DNA from: RYN-122 sp963761655
GTDB lineage: Bacteria > Actinomycetota > Actinomycetes > Mycobacteriales > SCTD01
Assembly (NCBI GenBank): GCA_963761655.1
Contig: CAVXHI010000010.1
Coordinates: forward strand, 62,001 to 126,000
Reading direction: 5' to 3'
Length of the DNA stretch: 64,000 nt
Below are positions 1 through 8,920 of the stretch, in pieces. The position numbers and the translations under genes are program-made. Every line of letters begins with the position of its first letter. The stretch's first letter is position 1. Under the pieces are notes generated by a model. That model was not told where the DNA came from. It saw only the letters and a list, made by a program, of their open reading frames with translations, and did not search any database.

Positions 1-568
1 GCCGGTCGTCCGCCCAGGTCAGGCTGGTCAGGGAGGCCAGACCGCACTGCCGCCAGTCCGGGCGGTGCCAGAGCGTGCGCCCCTCGACCCAGCGGCGGAC
101 CGTCCAGATCGGGAGCTGGTGGCTCACGCAGACGGCCTCGTGCCCGAGGGCGGCGTCGCGGGCGGTCTCCGCGGCGGCGAGCATGCGCTGGGCGATGACC
201 TGGTACGGCTCGCCCCAGGACGGCAGGAACGGGTTCCACAGGTACGGCCAGTTGCCCGGCCGCTTGAGGGCGCCGTCGCCGACGCCGAACGTCTTGCCCT
301 CGAAGTGGTTGGTGCTCTCGAGCAGGCGGTCGTCGGTGTGGACCGGCAGGCCGAGCACCTCGCTCATCGGCTGGGCGGTCTCCTGGGCGCGCTGCAGCGG
401 GCTCGCCACGAGGTGGGTGACGTCGCGGCCGCGCAGGGCCTCCGCGGCGTCGCGGGCCATCGCGTGGCCGGCCTCGGACAGCCCGAACCCGGGGATGCGG
501 CCGTAGAGGACGCCGGTCGGGTTGTGGACCTCGCCGTGCCGCAGCAGGTGGACGGTCGTGCGGGTCAT
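1..568 (-). CDS. Histidine phosphatase (phosphoglycerate mutase-like), C-terminus cut by window edge
   Basis: The reading frame opens at an ATG (566-568, complement) and stays open to base 1, so about 189 residues are visible and the C-terminus lies outside the window. The N-terminus carries the family signature LLRHGEVHNPTG, with catalytic His at residue 11, and later YGRIPGFGLS and ASPLQRAQETA, which fits a two-histidine phosphatase. It lies 52 bases downstream of hemL on the same strand. In many actinobacteria a gene of this family sits between hemL and the cytochrome c maturation genes (ccsX/ccdA/resB/ccsA), which would be the expected neighbours beyond base 1. Family assignment is firm; the substrate is unknown. 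Confidence 0.85.
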   Translation of the reverse strand, partial: MTRTTVHLLRHGEVHNPTGVLYGRIPGFGLSEAGHAMARDAAEALRGRDVTHLVASPLQRAQETAQPMSEVLGLPVHTDDRLLESTNHFEGKTFGVGDGALKRPGNWPYLWNPFLPSWGEPYQVIAQRMLAAAETARDAALGHEAVCVSHQLPIWTVRRWVEGRTLWHRPDWRQCGLASLTSLTWADDR

Positions 569-620
569 GCGGGGTCCCCGACGCGTCGTGAGCGGAGCGA
601 GCGACGTGGTGGGGTGCTGA

Positions 621-1977
621 TCACGCGCGGTCCTCGGCGCTCGCGGGGTGCTCCGTCGTCCCTGCCGCAGCCGCTGCCTTCGCCGCGTGCGGCACGGCCT
701 CCGCGACCCGCGCCAGGGCGGCGTCGTCGTGGGCGGCGCTGACGAACCACGACTCGTACGCCGACGGCGGCAGGTACACGCCCCGGCTGAGCATGCTGTG
801 GAAGAAGGCGGTGTAGCGCTCGGTGGCCTGCTTCGTGGCGCTGGCGTAGTCGGTGACCTCGTGGTCGGCGAAGAACACCGAGAACAGGCTGCCCGCGGTG
901 TTGACCCGGTGGGCCACCCCCTCGGCGGTCAGCGCCTCGCTCACCAGGCGCTGGACCCGGGCGGAGGCGGCGTCGACGTGGGCGTAGACGTCGTCGGTGC
1001 AGTGGTCGAGCGTCGCCTTGCCGGCGGCGACGGCCAGGGGGTTCCCGGACAGGGTGCCCGCCTGGTAGACCGGCCCGGCCGGCGCGAGGTTGGCCATGAC
1101 GTCGGCCCGGCCGCCGAACGCCGCCGCCGGGAGCCCCCCGCCCATGACCTTGCCGAAGGTGAACAGGTCCGCCTCCACAGCACCTCCGACAGCGGGGTCG
1201 AGGCCGAAGTGGCCGGCGCGGCGACACGCGGAAGCCGGTCATGACCTCGTCGCTGATGAGCAGCGCGCCGTTGGCCCGGCACAGGTCGAGCAGGCCCTGG
1301 TTGAACCCCGGTGCGGGCGGGACGACGCCCATGTTCGCCGCGGCCGCCTCGGTGATGACGCAGGCGATCTCGGTGCCGTGCGTCTCGAAGGCCTGGGCGA
1401 CGGCGGCGAGGTCGTTGTACGGCAGCACGATCGTGTCGGCGGCGCTCGCGCCCGTGACCCCCGGGGTGTCGGGCAGCCCGAACGTGACCAGACCCGAGCC
1501 GGCGCTGGCGAGCAGGGCGTCGACGTGGCCGTGGTAGCAGCCGGCGAACTTCACCACCTTGCTGCGCCCGGTCGTGCCGCGGGCCAGCCGGACGGCGGAC
1601 ATGGTCGCCTCGGTGCCGCTGTTGACCAGCCGCACCTGCTCGACCGGCGCGACCCGCGCGACGATCTCCTCCGCGAGGTCGACCTCGCCCGGCGACGGCG
1701 TCCCGTAGGAGGTGCCCTTCGTGGCCGCCGTCTGCAGCGCCTCGACGACGGCCGGGTGCGCGTGGCCCAGGATCATCGGGCCCCACGAGCAGACGAGGTC
1801 GACGTACTCGCGGCCGTCGGCGTCGGTCAGGTAGGGGCCCTTGCCGCTGACCATGAAGCGCGGGGTGCCGCCGACCGCGCGGAAGGCCCGGACCGGGCTG
1901 TTCACGCCGCCGGGGACGACGGCGAGCGCGCGGTCGAAGAGGGCCTGGGACTCGGGTGCGTCGTACGGGTAGGTCAC
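621..1977 (-). CDS. hemL: Glutamate-1-semialdehyde 2,1-aminomutase, broken by one apparent frameshift
   Basis: This PLP enzyme converts glutamate-1-semialdehyde to 5-aminolevulinate in the C5 heme pathway. The N-terminal part, read from the GTG at 1977, shows VPGGVNSPVRAF, CSWGPMILGHAHP, LVNSGTEATMSAVRLARG, FAGCYHGHVD and LISDEVMTGFRVS. The C-terminal part in another frame begins EADLFTFGKVMGGGLPAAAFGG, which includes the PLP-binding Lys, and ends at the TGA at 621-623. The two halves join perfectly if one base is removed near 1220, restoring VSRAGHFGLDP. Because this enzyme is normally essential where the C5 pathway is the only heme route, I read the break as a sequence error. It lies downstream of the hemACDB operon but is separated from it by several unrelated genes. 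Confidence 0.93.
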
Positions 1978-1988
1978 GGCACCAGTCT

Positions 1989-2771
1989 CTACGACCGCTC
2001 CGGCACCGGCATGCCCTCCGGGGGCTCGTAGACCCAGAACGGCGCCCCGGCGGGATCGACGACGGCGGCCATCCGGCCGAAGGGCGTGTCGAACGGCGGG
2101 GCCTGCACCGTGCCGCCGTGCGCGGTCACGGCCGCGCAGGCGTCGTCGGCGCTGTCGACGGCGAAGTAGACGAGCCAGTGCGACGGGCCGTCCCCGCCCA
2201 TGAGGCCCCCGATGCCGCCGTAGGGGGCCGGGTCGCCCTCCGGGCCGAAGGTCGCGTAGTCCGGGCCGGCCATGTCGACCGGCGAGAAGCCGTAGCCGAA
2301 CAGGGCGCCGTAGAAGGCCTGTGCCGCGGCCGGGTCGGTGGAGCGCAGGTCCTCCCAGGCCAGGCCGCCCGCCTCGCCGACGACCTGGCCGCCGACGAAG
2401 GTGCCCGCCTGCCAGAGCCCGAACGTCGCCCCGGTCGGGTCGGTGGCGACGGTCGTCCGGCCGAGGTCCATGACGTCGGTGGTGGGGCGCAGGAGCGTGC
2501 CGCCGTGCTGCTCGATCGCCGCCGCCGTGGCGTCGGCGTCGTCGGTGGCGAAGTAGAGCGTCCAGGCCGTGCGCGCACCCTCCTGGTCCGGCGCGATCCC
2601 GGCGGTCGCCGCACCGGCCTTGTGCGCGACGACGTACCCGCCGAACGCCTCGTCCGGCTCCGGGACCTCCCACCCGAGGACGGCGCTGTAGAAGCGGCCG
2701 GCCGCGACGACGTCGGGCGTCATGAGGTCGACGAAGCAGGGCGTGCCGGGCTTCCAGGGCGTGGTCCTCAT
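1989..2771 (-). CDS. VOC-family (glyoxalase-fold) protein with two domains
   Basis: The 260-residue product has two tandem vicinal-oxygen-chelate domains. The first spans about residues 1-125 (GTPCFVDLMTPDVVAAGRFY, then LGWEVPEPDEAFGGY). The second spans about residues 130-255 (LAWEDLRSTDPAAAQAFYGA, then ATFGPEGDPAPYGGI). This two-domain layout resembles the mycobacterial Cfp30B-like group, whose substrates are undefined. The stop lies 11 bases before the hemL start, so it may be cotranscribed with hemL. The catalytic or binding role cannot be predicted from sequence. Confidence 0.85.
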   Translation of the reverse strand: MRTTPWKPGTPCFVDLMTPDVVAAGRFYSAVLGWEVPEPDEAFGGYVVAHKAGAATAGIAPDQEGARTAWTLYFATDDADATAAAIEQHGGTLLRPTTDVMDLGRTTVATDPTGATFGLWQAGTFVGGQVVGEAGGLAWEDLRSTDPAAAQAFYGALFGYGFSPVDMAGPDYATFGPEGDPAPYGGIGGLMGGDGPSHWLVYFAVDSADDACAAVTAHGGTVQAPPFDTPFGRMAAVVDPAGAPFWVYEPPEGMPVPERS

Positions 2772-2780
2772 GACGGCTTC

Positions 2781-4052
2781 CTAGCCCTGTTCGAACACGC
2801 CCGTCAACGCCTCCACCATGAGCGGCACGTCGGCCGCCGACCCGAGCTCGCGGCACGAGTGCATGCCGAGCATCGGGCTCCCGACGTCGACCGTCGAGAT
2901 GCCGAGGCGCATCGCCGTCAGCGGGCCGATGGTGGAGCCGCACGGCAGGTCGGCGCGGGTGACGAACTGCTGCACGGGGACGCCCCGGTCGCGGCACAGG
3001 GCGGTGAACCAGCCGCCGCTGCGGGCGTCGGTGGCGTAGCTCTGGTTGGCGTTGAGCTTGAGCACCGGGCCGCCGCCGAGGACCGGGGCGTGCTGCGGCT
3101 CGTGCCGCTCGCCCTGGGTCGGGTGCTGGGCGTGCGCCATGTCGGCGCTGACCAGGACCGACCGCGCGACGGTCACGTGCAGGTCCTGCAGGTCGCCTCC
3201 CGTGGCGGACACCAGCCGGGCGACGACGTCCTCGAGGAAGCTCCCGCGGGCACCCTCCATCGAGCCGCTGCCGACCTCCTCGTGGTCGTTCGCGACCCAC
3301 AGCTGCGTGTGCCGCGACGGCGCGGCCGCCAGCAGGGCGAGCAGGGCGCTGTGGCAGGAGCCGAGGTTGTCCAGGCGGGGCGCCGCGACCCAGCTGCCGT
3401 CGATGCCCGTGGCCGCCGCGGGCTGGGTGTCGGCGAGGACGAGGTCGTGCCCGACGACGTCGGCAGGGTCGATCCCGGCGGCGTCGCACAGCGCCTCGAG
3501 CAGGGCGGGCTCGCTGTCGCGGGCGCCCCACACGGGCACCAGCTGCGTCTGGGGGTCGAGCTTCAGGCCCTCGCGGACGGCCCGGTCGAGGTGGATCGCG
3601 AGGCTGGGCAGCCGCACCGGGCCGCCCGGGAGCAGGACGGGGCGCAGGACGCCGTCGGCCGTGGCGAGCCGCCCCGCCACGGTCAGCTCGCGGTCGAGCC
3701 AGGTGTGCGCGAGCAGACCGCCGTAGGGCTCGACCCCGAGCAGCCGGTACCCGCCGCGCAGGACGTCGTAGCGGGGGCGGACCTTGAAGGTCGGCGAGTC
3801 GGTGTGGGTGCCGACCAGCCGCATCCCGGCGTCGGGCAGGGGCGCCGTCCCGACGCGGAAGGCGATGACGCTGCCGCCGTCGCGGACGACGTACCGCTGG
3901 TCGCCGGGCGCGAGGGTCCAGCGCTCGGTCTCGTGCAGCGCGGTGAACCCGCCCGCCTCGAGCCGCCGCACCGACTCGGCGACGGCGTGGAACGGCGACG
4001 GGCCGGCGTCGACGTACGCGCGCAGGTCTGCGCCCGCCTGCTCAGGAGTCAT
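2781..4052 (-). CDS. apeB: M18-family zinc aminopeptidase
   Basis: The 423-residue product is a typical length for M18 (aspartyl aminopeptidase-like) cytosolic metallopeptidases that trim N-terminal residues. Visible metal and active-site motifs are VGTHTDSPTFKVRP, RLDNLGSCHSALLALL, WVANDHEEVGSGSMEGARG and, near the C-terminus, GSPMLGMHSCRELGS. Spacing and order fit the family. The ATG at 4052 overlaps the end of the upstream membrane-protein gene by 11 bases, suggesting translational coupling. The gene lies 9 bases before the VOC gene. Confidence 0.93.
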   Translation of the reverse strand: MTPEQAGADLRAYVDAGPSPFHAVAESVRRLEAGGFTALHETERWTLAPGDQRYVVRDGGSVIAFRVGTAPLPDAGMRLVGTHTDSPTFKVRPRYDVLRGGYRLLGVEPYGGLLAHTWLDRELTVAGRLATADGVLRPVLLPGGPVRLPSLAIHLDRAVREGLKLDPQTQLVPVWGARDSEPALLEALCDAAGIDPADVVGHDLVLADTQPAAATGIDGSWVAAPRLDNLGSCHSALLALLAAAPSRHTQLWVANDHEEVGSGSMEGARGSFLEDVVARLVSATGGDLQDLHVTVARSVLVSADMAHAQHPTQGERHEPQHAPVLGGGPVLKLNANQSYATDARSGGWFTALCRDRGVPVQQFVTRADLPCGSTIGPLTAMRLGISTVDVGSPMLGMHSCRELGSAADVPLMVEALTGVFEQG

Positions 4053-4416
4053 GGCTGGACCGTAGCCACAGCAGGCCGAGCACCGGCAGGACCAGGGGGA
4101 CGAAGCCGTACCCGCGGCCGTAGCCGGACCAGACGGTGGCGTCGGGGAAGGCGGCGCGGTCGAGCAGGCTCGCCGTGCCGACCACCAGGACCCCGACCAG
4201 CTCGACGGTCACCGCGACCAGCGCCGTCCGCCGCAGGTCGCGCAGCAGGGCCACCGTGGCGACGAGGTAGACGAGAGCGGCGATCGCCGAGAGCAGGTAG
4301 GCGACCGGGGCGTCGGCGTACTGCGTGGCCAGCTGCACCCCGGCCCGCGCACCGGCCGCGACGGTGAAGACGGCGTAGGTGGCGACGAGGAGCCGCCCCG
4401 GTCCGCTCCGGAGCAT
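4042..4416 (-). CDS. Small multi-pass membrane protein of unknown function
   Basis: The product is about 124 residues with four likely membrane segments (GRLLVATYAVFTVAAGARAG, AYLLSAIAALVYLVATVALL, VAVTVELVGVLVVGTASLL and VPLVLPVLGLLWL). I chose the ATG at 4414-4416 because it overlaps the TGA of the upstream gene as TGATG; an earlier ATG at 4464 would run far into that gene. The stop overlaps apeB by 11 bases. The gene pairs with the next membrane protein. I do not recognise the family. Confidence 0.75.
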   Translation of the reverse strand: MLRSGPGRLLVATYAVFTVAAGARAGVQLATQYADAPVAYLLSAIAALVYLVATVALLRDLRRTALVAVTVELVGVLVVGTASLLDRAAFPDATVWSGYGRGYGFVPLVLPVLGLLWLRSSHDS

Positions 4417-4763
4417 CAGACGGTCGCCTGCAGCCGCAGCTCGACGACGGCGACCACCAGGCACGCGGCGCCGAGCACGAGGCTGCCGTAGCGGCTGCGC
4501 TCCTCGACGGTCAGCGCGAAGGCGCCGGGCAGCAGCAGGGCGGACAGCACGAGGTAGCCGACGTAGGTGCCGGTGCTCGAGGGGGCGTCGTCGCCCTGGA
4601 CGAGCCGGTAGACCTGCAGCGCCGCCTGGAGGAGCAGCAGCGCCTGCAGGGCGAGCACCCCGCGGAGCAGGCCGCGGCCGGGCTCACGGTCGCGCAGGCC
4701 CTCGACCGCGGCGTACATCCCGACGACGAAGCTCGCGACGAGGACGACCGGCAGCAGGGGCAC
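4416..4763 (-). CDS. Small membrane protein of unknown function
   Basis: The 115-residue product has a hydrophobic N-terminus (LLPVVLVASFVVGMYAAVEG), a second segment (RGVLALQALLLLQAALQVYRL), a third (YVGYLVLSALLLPGAFALTV) and a C-terminal helix (LVLGAACLVVAVVELRL). It is the first gene of an apparent four-gene run (this gene, the second membrane gene, apeB, VOC) joined by overlaps or short gaps. No motif points to an enzyme or transporter family. Role unknown. Confidence 0.75.
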   Translation of the reverse strand: MPLLPVVLVASFVVGMYAAVEGLRDREPGRGLLRGVLALQALLLLQAALQVYRLVQGDDAPSSTGTYVGYLVLSALLLPGAFALTVEERSRYGSLVLGAACLVVAVVELRLQATV

Positions 4764-4801
4764 ACGCGCATCCTGCCCGGCCTGGCGGGCACACCGGTGT
4801 C

Positions 4802-4951
4802 ATGACCACACCGACCGGCCCCGCCGACGACACCTCCGTCCCCGCCGACCAGGCCCGGGAGGACTCCCTGCCGGACGACAGCCCGCTCACGCCCGGCATC
4901 GCCGCCCAGACCGTCGACCCCGCCACCGGGGAGTCGCACACGGGTCAGTAG
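4802..4951 (+). CDS. Small acidic hypothetical protein (49 aa)
   Basis: A short forward ORF starts at an ATG (4802) and ends TAG (4949-4951), overlapping the 3' end of the convergent acetyltransferase gene by 7 bases. The peptide is rich in Pro, Asp, Thr and Ser (TTPTGPADDTSVPADQ, then LTPGIAAQTVDPATGESHTG), with no membrane segment or Cys. It fills an otherwise empty gap between divergent and convergent genes, and its third-base GC looks coding. No purine-rich ribosome site is obvious upstream. Probably a real small protein, but unproven. Confidence 0.5.
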   Translation: MTTPTGPADDTSVPADQAREDSLPDDSPLTPGIAAQTVDPATGESHTGQ

Positions 4952-5559
4952 AGGCGCGCCCGGAGGCTCTCCTCGACGGCGGGCCACTCGTCGATCAGCA
5001 CGCTGAACACCACCGTGTCGCGCCAGGTGCCGTCCTCGCGCCGCTGGTCCCGCCTGAGGACGCCCTCCCGGACGGCGCCGAGCTTGGCGATGGCGGCCTG
5101 CGACCGGGTGTTGAGCAGGTCGGTCTGGATCTTGACGCGCCCGTAGCCGCACTCCTCGAAGGCGTGCCGCATCAGCAGCAGCTTGCACTCGGGGTTGACC
5201 TCCGTGCCCCACCAGCGGCTGCCGTACAGGGTCGAGCCGACGTGGATCTTCTCGTGGGCGAGGTCGGCCTCCCACAGGCTGGACGTCCCGACGAACGTCC
5301 CGTCCCCGACCAGCCGGACCGCGTACGCCGTCCGGCCGTTCCCCTTGCCGTCGAGCTCCCGCTGCTGCGCCAGGAAGCGCTGCCACCCCAGCTTGACGCC
5401 GTCCTCCACCGACGTCGGGCAGCGGTGCACGACGTAGCCGCTCCGGTAGACCTCGGGGTCGGCCAGCACCTCGGCCAGCGCGGGGAGGTCGGCCTCGGTG
5501 AGCAGGTCGAGCCGGACGGTGCTGCCGACGAGCGGCTCGCCGGTGGGGAGGACTGCCAT
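4945..5559 (-). CDS. GNAT-family N-acetyltransferase (RimJ/RimL type)
   Basis: The 204-residue product fits the RimJ/RimL branch of GNAT enzymes, which transfer acetyl groups from acetyl-CoA to amines. Visible features are LDLLTEADLPALAEVLADP, GTFVGTSSLWEADLAHEKI, GSRWWGTEVNPECKLLLM and LLNTRSQAAIAKLGAVREGV, the last being the conserved asparagine-containing C-terminal motif. The ATG at 5559 is the natural start just before the conserved first strand. The substrate is not predictable. It stands alone, upstream of nothing on its strand. Confidence 0.88.
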   Translation of the reverse strand: MAVLPTGEPLVGSTVRLDLLTEADLPALAEVLADPEVYRSGYVVHRCPTSVEDGVKLGWQRFLAQQRELDGKGNGRTAYAVRLVGDGTFVGTSSLWEADLAHEKIHVGSTLYGSRWWGTEVNPECKLLLMRHAFEECGYGRVKIQTDLLNTRSQAAIAKLGAVREGVLRRDQRREDGTWRDTVVFSVLIDEWPAVEESLRARLY

Positions 5560-5716
5560 GCGGCCAGCCTGCCGCCCCCGTCCAGCGGCTTCGCGTGCCG
5601 GGGCACGGGGGCTCGCCTGGTCGAGCGACCGGTCCGGCTTCGGTGTGCGCAGACCCTGTGCGCCCCGCCGGGCAGAGCTGTCCGCGAACGCTGGGCCACG
5701 TCGGTCCGGGGTGCGG

Positions 5717-7252
5717 CTACGGGTTCGTGAGCGGCGGCAGCGTCGAGCCCGCCGGGACCGGTGGTGGTGGGGTGCGGACGGGGCGGCGGTCGTACGTGCC
5801 GCCGCCGGGGCTGGTCCAGCGGACGGTGCCGTCGTCGAGGAGCCGGCTCGTCCAGCCGCCCTCGTGCTTGGCGCGGTGCCAGTGCTTGCTCAGGCTCTGC
5901 AGGTTGTCCGGCTCCGTGTGGCCCAGCGGCCAGGGCAGGCGGTGGTCGCGGTCGCTGCGGCGGGCGGGGGTGCCGTCACCCGGGAAGACGCTGGTGACGT
6001 CGCGCAGGTCGACCAACCGGCCGAGCGCCGCGGACGGGACGTACCGGTCGCTGGTGAGGTCGGGGAGCGCGCTCGCGGTGGTGGCCATCTCGATGAGGGC
6101 AGCCCGCAGCGCGAGGGCGCGGTCCGACGGGCTGTCACCGGTTGGCGCTCTGTCCGAGGCAGCGGGACGGTCCTCCGGTCGACTGGGAGCGGCTGACGGC
6201 GAGGATCTGTCAGCCCGTTCCGGAAGCTGTCCACCCGGTGCAGCGCCATCCCGTGGTGCAGCTCGGCCCGGTGCCGCTCGGCCTGTCCCGGTCCGCCCGG
6301 CCCAGCCGCGGGCCCAGGTCCTCCACCGGACCCCTTGCTCGACGGCCAGCACCTCTCCGGTGCTCGCGTCGACGCACGCCTTCACCAGGTCGGCCTGCGG
6401 CAGCAGCGCCCGCGCCTGGTCCGCACCGATCGGCCCGTAGCCCGCCAGCAGCGCCGGATGGTCCGACAGCCCGAGCGCGACCGCCGCCGGCATCCGGACG
6501 TCCACGGTCCAGGCGGCCACTCCGGACAGGGCGTGCAGGTCGACGGCCCGTTCGACCGGGCACTCGACCACCGCCTGGACCTGCACCCGCTCGCAGCCGA
6601 GCGCGTGCAGCAGCGCCGCGATCTGCTTCTGTCCCTCCGTCAGGTCCTCGGTGAACGTCATCGCCGCCGCCCGACCCCGCAGCGCCGCCAGCACGCTCGC
6701 GCCCTCGACCGCCGTGCACCCCAGGACCAGGTCGGCCATGCCGTCGGGCTGCGGTCGCAACCGCGCCCCCGCCGTCGCGCGGGCGACGTCGTGCCGGCGG
6801 CGGGCGGCGTCCGGGTCGACCGTGATCGCTGCTCTCCGCGCCGACGCCCGCAGCTGCGACGGTGTCGCGTCGAGTCGGCCATCGGCGTCCAGCGGACCGT
6901 CGAGGACGTCGGCGAGGACTGCAGCGGCGTGCGGCGCCGCGAGGTGCTCGACCTCCGCCAGCAGCGCCAGCGCGTGCGGCACCGCCAGCAGCCCGACCTC
7001 GACCGCCGACAGCAGCCGCGGCAAGCCCACCAGCCGTAAGGCCGTCCCGACCCGGTCCGCGCCGGTGCGTGGGGACACGTGCAGCAGGCAGGCGACCTCC
7101 CCGGCGACGAACTCCCGCTGCTCCGGCGCCGCCGCGAGCCACAGCGCGTGCAGCGCCTTCTGCTCCGCCACGAACGCCGCCGCCGATGCGCGGGCAGCCG
7201 CGCGGACAGCAGCGGCCTGCTCCCGCGTCGAGCCGAACAACGTCCCCGTCAT
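5717..7252 (-). CDS. DUF222 / HNH endonuclease-domain protein (13E12 type)
   Basis: The 511-residue product has an alpha-helical DUF222 region (about residues 20-300, including VAGEVACLLHVSPRTGADRV). A Pro/Ser/Arg-rich linker follows (about 320-380). The C-terminal HNH nuclease motif (about 425-470) contains RRSDRDHRLPWPLGHTEPDN and NLQSLSKHWHRAKH. These proteins occur in many copies in actinobacterial genomes, often called 13E12 repeat proteins, and may be selfish or mobile genes; their biological role is not settled. The gene has 157 bases on one side and 211 on the other with no obvious features. Confidence 0.9.
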   Translation of the reverse strand: MTGTLFGSTREQAAAVRAAARASAAAFVAEQKALHALWLAAAPEQREFVAGEVACLLHVSPRTGADRVGTALRLVGLPRLLSAVEVGLLAVPHALALLAEVEHLAAPHAAAVLADVLDGPLDADGRLDATPSQLRASARRAAITVDPDAARRRHDVARATAGARLRPQPDGMADLVLGCTAVEGASVLAALRGRAAAMTFTEDLTEGQKQIAALLHALGCERVQVQAVVECPVERAVDLHALSGVAAWTVDVRMPAAVALGLSDHPALLAGYGPIGADQARALLPQADLVKACVDASTGEVLAVEQGVRWRTWARGWAGRTGTGRAAPGRAAPRDGAAPGGQLPERADRSSPSAAPSRPEDRPAASDRAPTGDSPSDRALALRAALIEMATTASALPDLTSDRYVPSAALGRLVDLRDVTSVFPGDGTPARRSDRDHRLPWPLGHTEPDNLQSLSKHWHRAKHEGGWTSRLLDDGTVRWTSPGGGTYDRRPVRTPPPPVPAGSTLPPLTNP

Positions 7253-7463
7253 GCGAGCACCGTACGACCCGGGTCCGACAGTTCCGGACCGAGAAAGAGC
7301 AAGTCAGAGCAGGTGCGGTATGCCCAGGGCGAACAAGACGGAGGCCACCGAGCAGCGGCTGCGGAGGGCCCGACGGTCGGGACCCGAGGGCGGCGAGCGG
7401 CGCTGAGCAGCTACCGACAGAGGGGGAACCGGCCCGGCTGGACGCCGTCCGCCGACCCGACCG

Positions 7464-7940
7464 CTACAGCGACCGCCACATCACGTGCAGCCCCACCAGC
7501 CCGTGCGACGCGGAGTCGAACGCCGCCGGCACGGTCCCCACGATCCCGAACCCGAGCGACTCCCACAGCCGCACCGCGGCCGTGTTCGTCTCGACCACGG
7601 CGTTGAACTGCACCGCCCGGAACCCCTGCGCCCGCAGCTCGTCCAGCACGGCCAGGCCGAGCGCCCGCCCGACCCCGAGCCCCCGCGCGGACGGCGCGAC
7701 CATGAACGACGCCGTCCCGACGTGGCTGCCGCGGCCGGGCCGGTTCGGGCCGCACTTCGCGGACCCGACGAGGTCGCCGGAGGACTCGGCGACCAGCACC
7801 GTGTCCGCGGTCCACAGCGCACGCGCCTCGTCCGACGTCAGGCCGGCCGGGTAGGCGTAGGTCTCCCCGTCGGCGACGACGCCGCGGAAGACCGGCCAGA
7901 ACGCGTCCCAGTCGGCGTCCTGGAACGGCCGGACCGTCAC
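7464..7940 (-). CDS. GNAT-family N-acetyltransferase
   Basis: The 158-residue product starts at a GTG (7938-7940) that overlaps the hemB stop codon as GTGA, so it appears to be the last gene of the hem operon. Motifs include VRPFQDADWDAFWPVFRGVV, VGSAKCGPNRPGRGSHVGTA and ARGLGVGRALGLAVLDELRA (the acetyl-CoA-binding Q/RxxGxG/A equivalent), then RLWESLGFGIVGTVP. This resembles phosphinothricin/YhhY-like acetyltransferases. Coupling to hemB may be incidental; the substrate is unknown. Confidence 0.88.
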   Translation of the reverse strand: MTVRPFQDADWDAFWPVFRGVVADGETYAYPAGLTSDEARALWTADTVLVAESSGDLVGSAKCGPNRPGRGSHVGTASFMVAPSARGLGVGRALGLAVLDELRAQGFRAVQFNAVVETNTAAVRLWESLGFGIVGTVPAAFDSASHGLVGLHVMWRSL

Positions 7941-8920
7941 CGCAGCCAGCGGGAGGCCTCCGTGGCCCAGTAGGTGAAGATCGTGCCTGCGCCGGCCCGC
8001 CGGATCGCGACGAGCTGCTCGGTGATGATCCGCTGCCGGTCGATCCAGCCCTGCGCTGCGGCGGCCTCGACCATCGCGTACTCGCCGCTCACCTGGTACG
8101 CGCCCACCGGCACGTCGACGGCCTCGGCGACCGCCCGGACGACGTCGAGGTAGGCCCCTGCAGGCTTGACCATGACGGCGTCGGCGCCCTCGGAGACGTC
8201 CTGCAGGGCCTCGCGCACGCCCTCGTCCGCTCCCCGCGCGCCGTCCTGCTGGTAGGAGGACCGGTCCCCGAAGGACGGCGCGCACTCGGCGGCGTCGCGG
8301 AAGGGGCCGTAGTAGGCGGAGGCGTACTTCGTGGAGTACGACCAGACGGGGACGTCGGAGAAGCCGCCGTCGTCGAGGCCGGCCCGGATGGCGGCGACCT
8401 GCCCGTCCATCATCCCGCTGGGCGCCACGACGTGGGCCCCCGCCCGGGCCTGGGCGACGGCGATCGAGGCGTACCTCGCGAGGGTGCTGTCGTTGTCGAC
8501 CTCGCCGGCAGGGGTGAGGAGCCCGCAGTGCCCGTGGTCGGTGTACTCGTCCAGGCAGAGGTCGCTCATGACGACGAGGTCGTCGCCGACCTCGGACGCG
8601 ACGTCGGCCAGGGCGAGCTGCACGATGCCGGCGGGGTCGTCCGCGCCGCTCCCGCGGCCGTCCTTCTCCGCCGGGATCCCGAACAGGATGACGCCGCCGA
8701 CACCGGCGGAGGCCGCCTCGACGACGGCCGCCCGCAGGGAGTCGCGGGTGTGCTGCACGACCCCCGGCATCGACGCGATGGGCGCCGGCTCCGACAGCCC
8801 CTCCTTGACGAAGACCGGGAGCACGAGGTCCGACGGCCGGACGTGGACGTCGGCGGTGAGGCGGCGCAGGGCCGGCGTCCGGCGGAGCCGCCGGGGACGG
8901 GGCCCGAGCCAGGCGCTCAC
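7937..8920 (-). CDS. hemB: Delta-aminolevulinic acid dehydratase (porphobilinogen synthase)
   Basis: The 327-residue enzyme condenses two aminolevulinate molecules into porphobilinogen. The Schiff-base lysine region is DAVMVKPAGAYLD and the second active-site lysine region is VWSYSTKYASAYYGPFRDAA. The metal-site stretch SDLCLDEYTDHGHCG keeps two Cys but has Asp at the central position, a mixed form between zinc-rich and magnesium-type sites. The start overlaps the hemD stop by 4 bases, and the stop overlaps the next gene's GTG. Length and order are normal. Confidence 0.96.
   Translation of the reverse strand: MSAWLGPRPRRLRRTPALRRLTADVHVRPSDLVLPVFVKEGLSEPAPIASMPGVVQHTRDSLRAAVVEAASAGVGGVILFGIPAEKDGRGSGADDPAGIVQLALADVASEVGDDLVVMSDLCLDEYTDHGHCGLLTPAGEVDNDSTLARYASIAVAQARAGAHVVAPSGMMDGQVAAIRAGLDDGGFSDVPVWSYSTKYASAYYGPFRDAAECAPSFGDRSSYQQDGARGADEGVREALQDVSEGADAVMVKPAGAYLDVVRAVAEAVDVPVGAYQVSGEYAMVEAAAAQGWIDRQRIITEQLVAIRRAGAGTIFTYWATEASRWLR

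Noticed and set aside
565..3531. 988-codon open frame on the minus strand
   Set aside because: Only its part from 1977 to about 1220 is real (hemL N-terminus); the rest is Arg/Gly/Pro-rich shadow of the VOC and aminopeptidase genes.
7320..7406. 28-codon ORF in the gap between the DUF222 and acetyltransferase genes
   Set aside because: It starts at an ATG but has no ribosome site, no similarity I recognise and basic low complexity; not supported as a gene.
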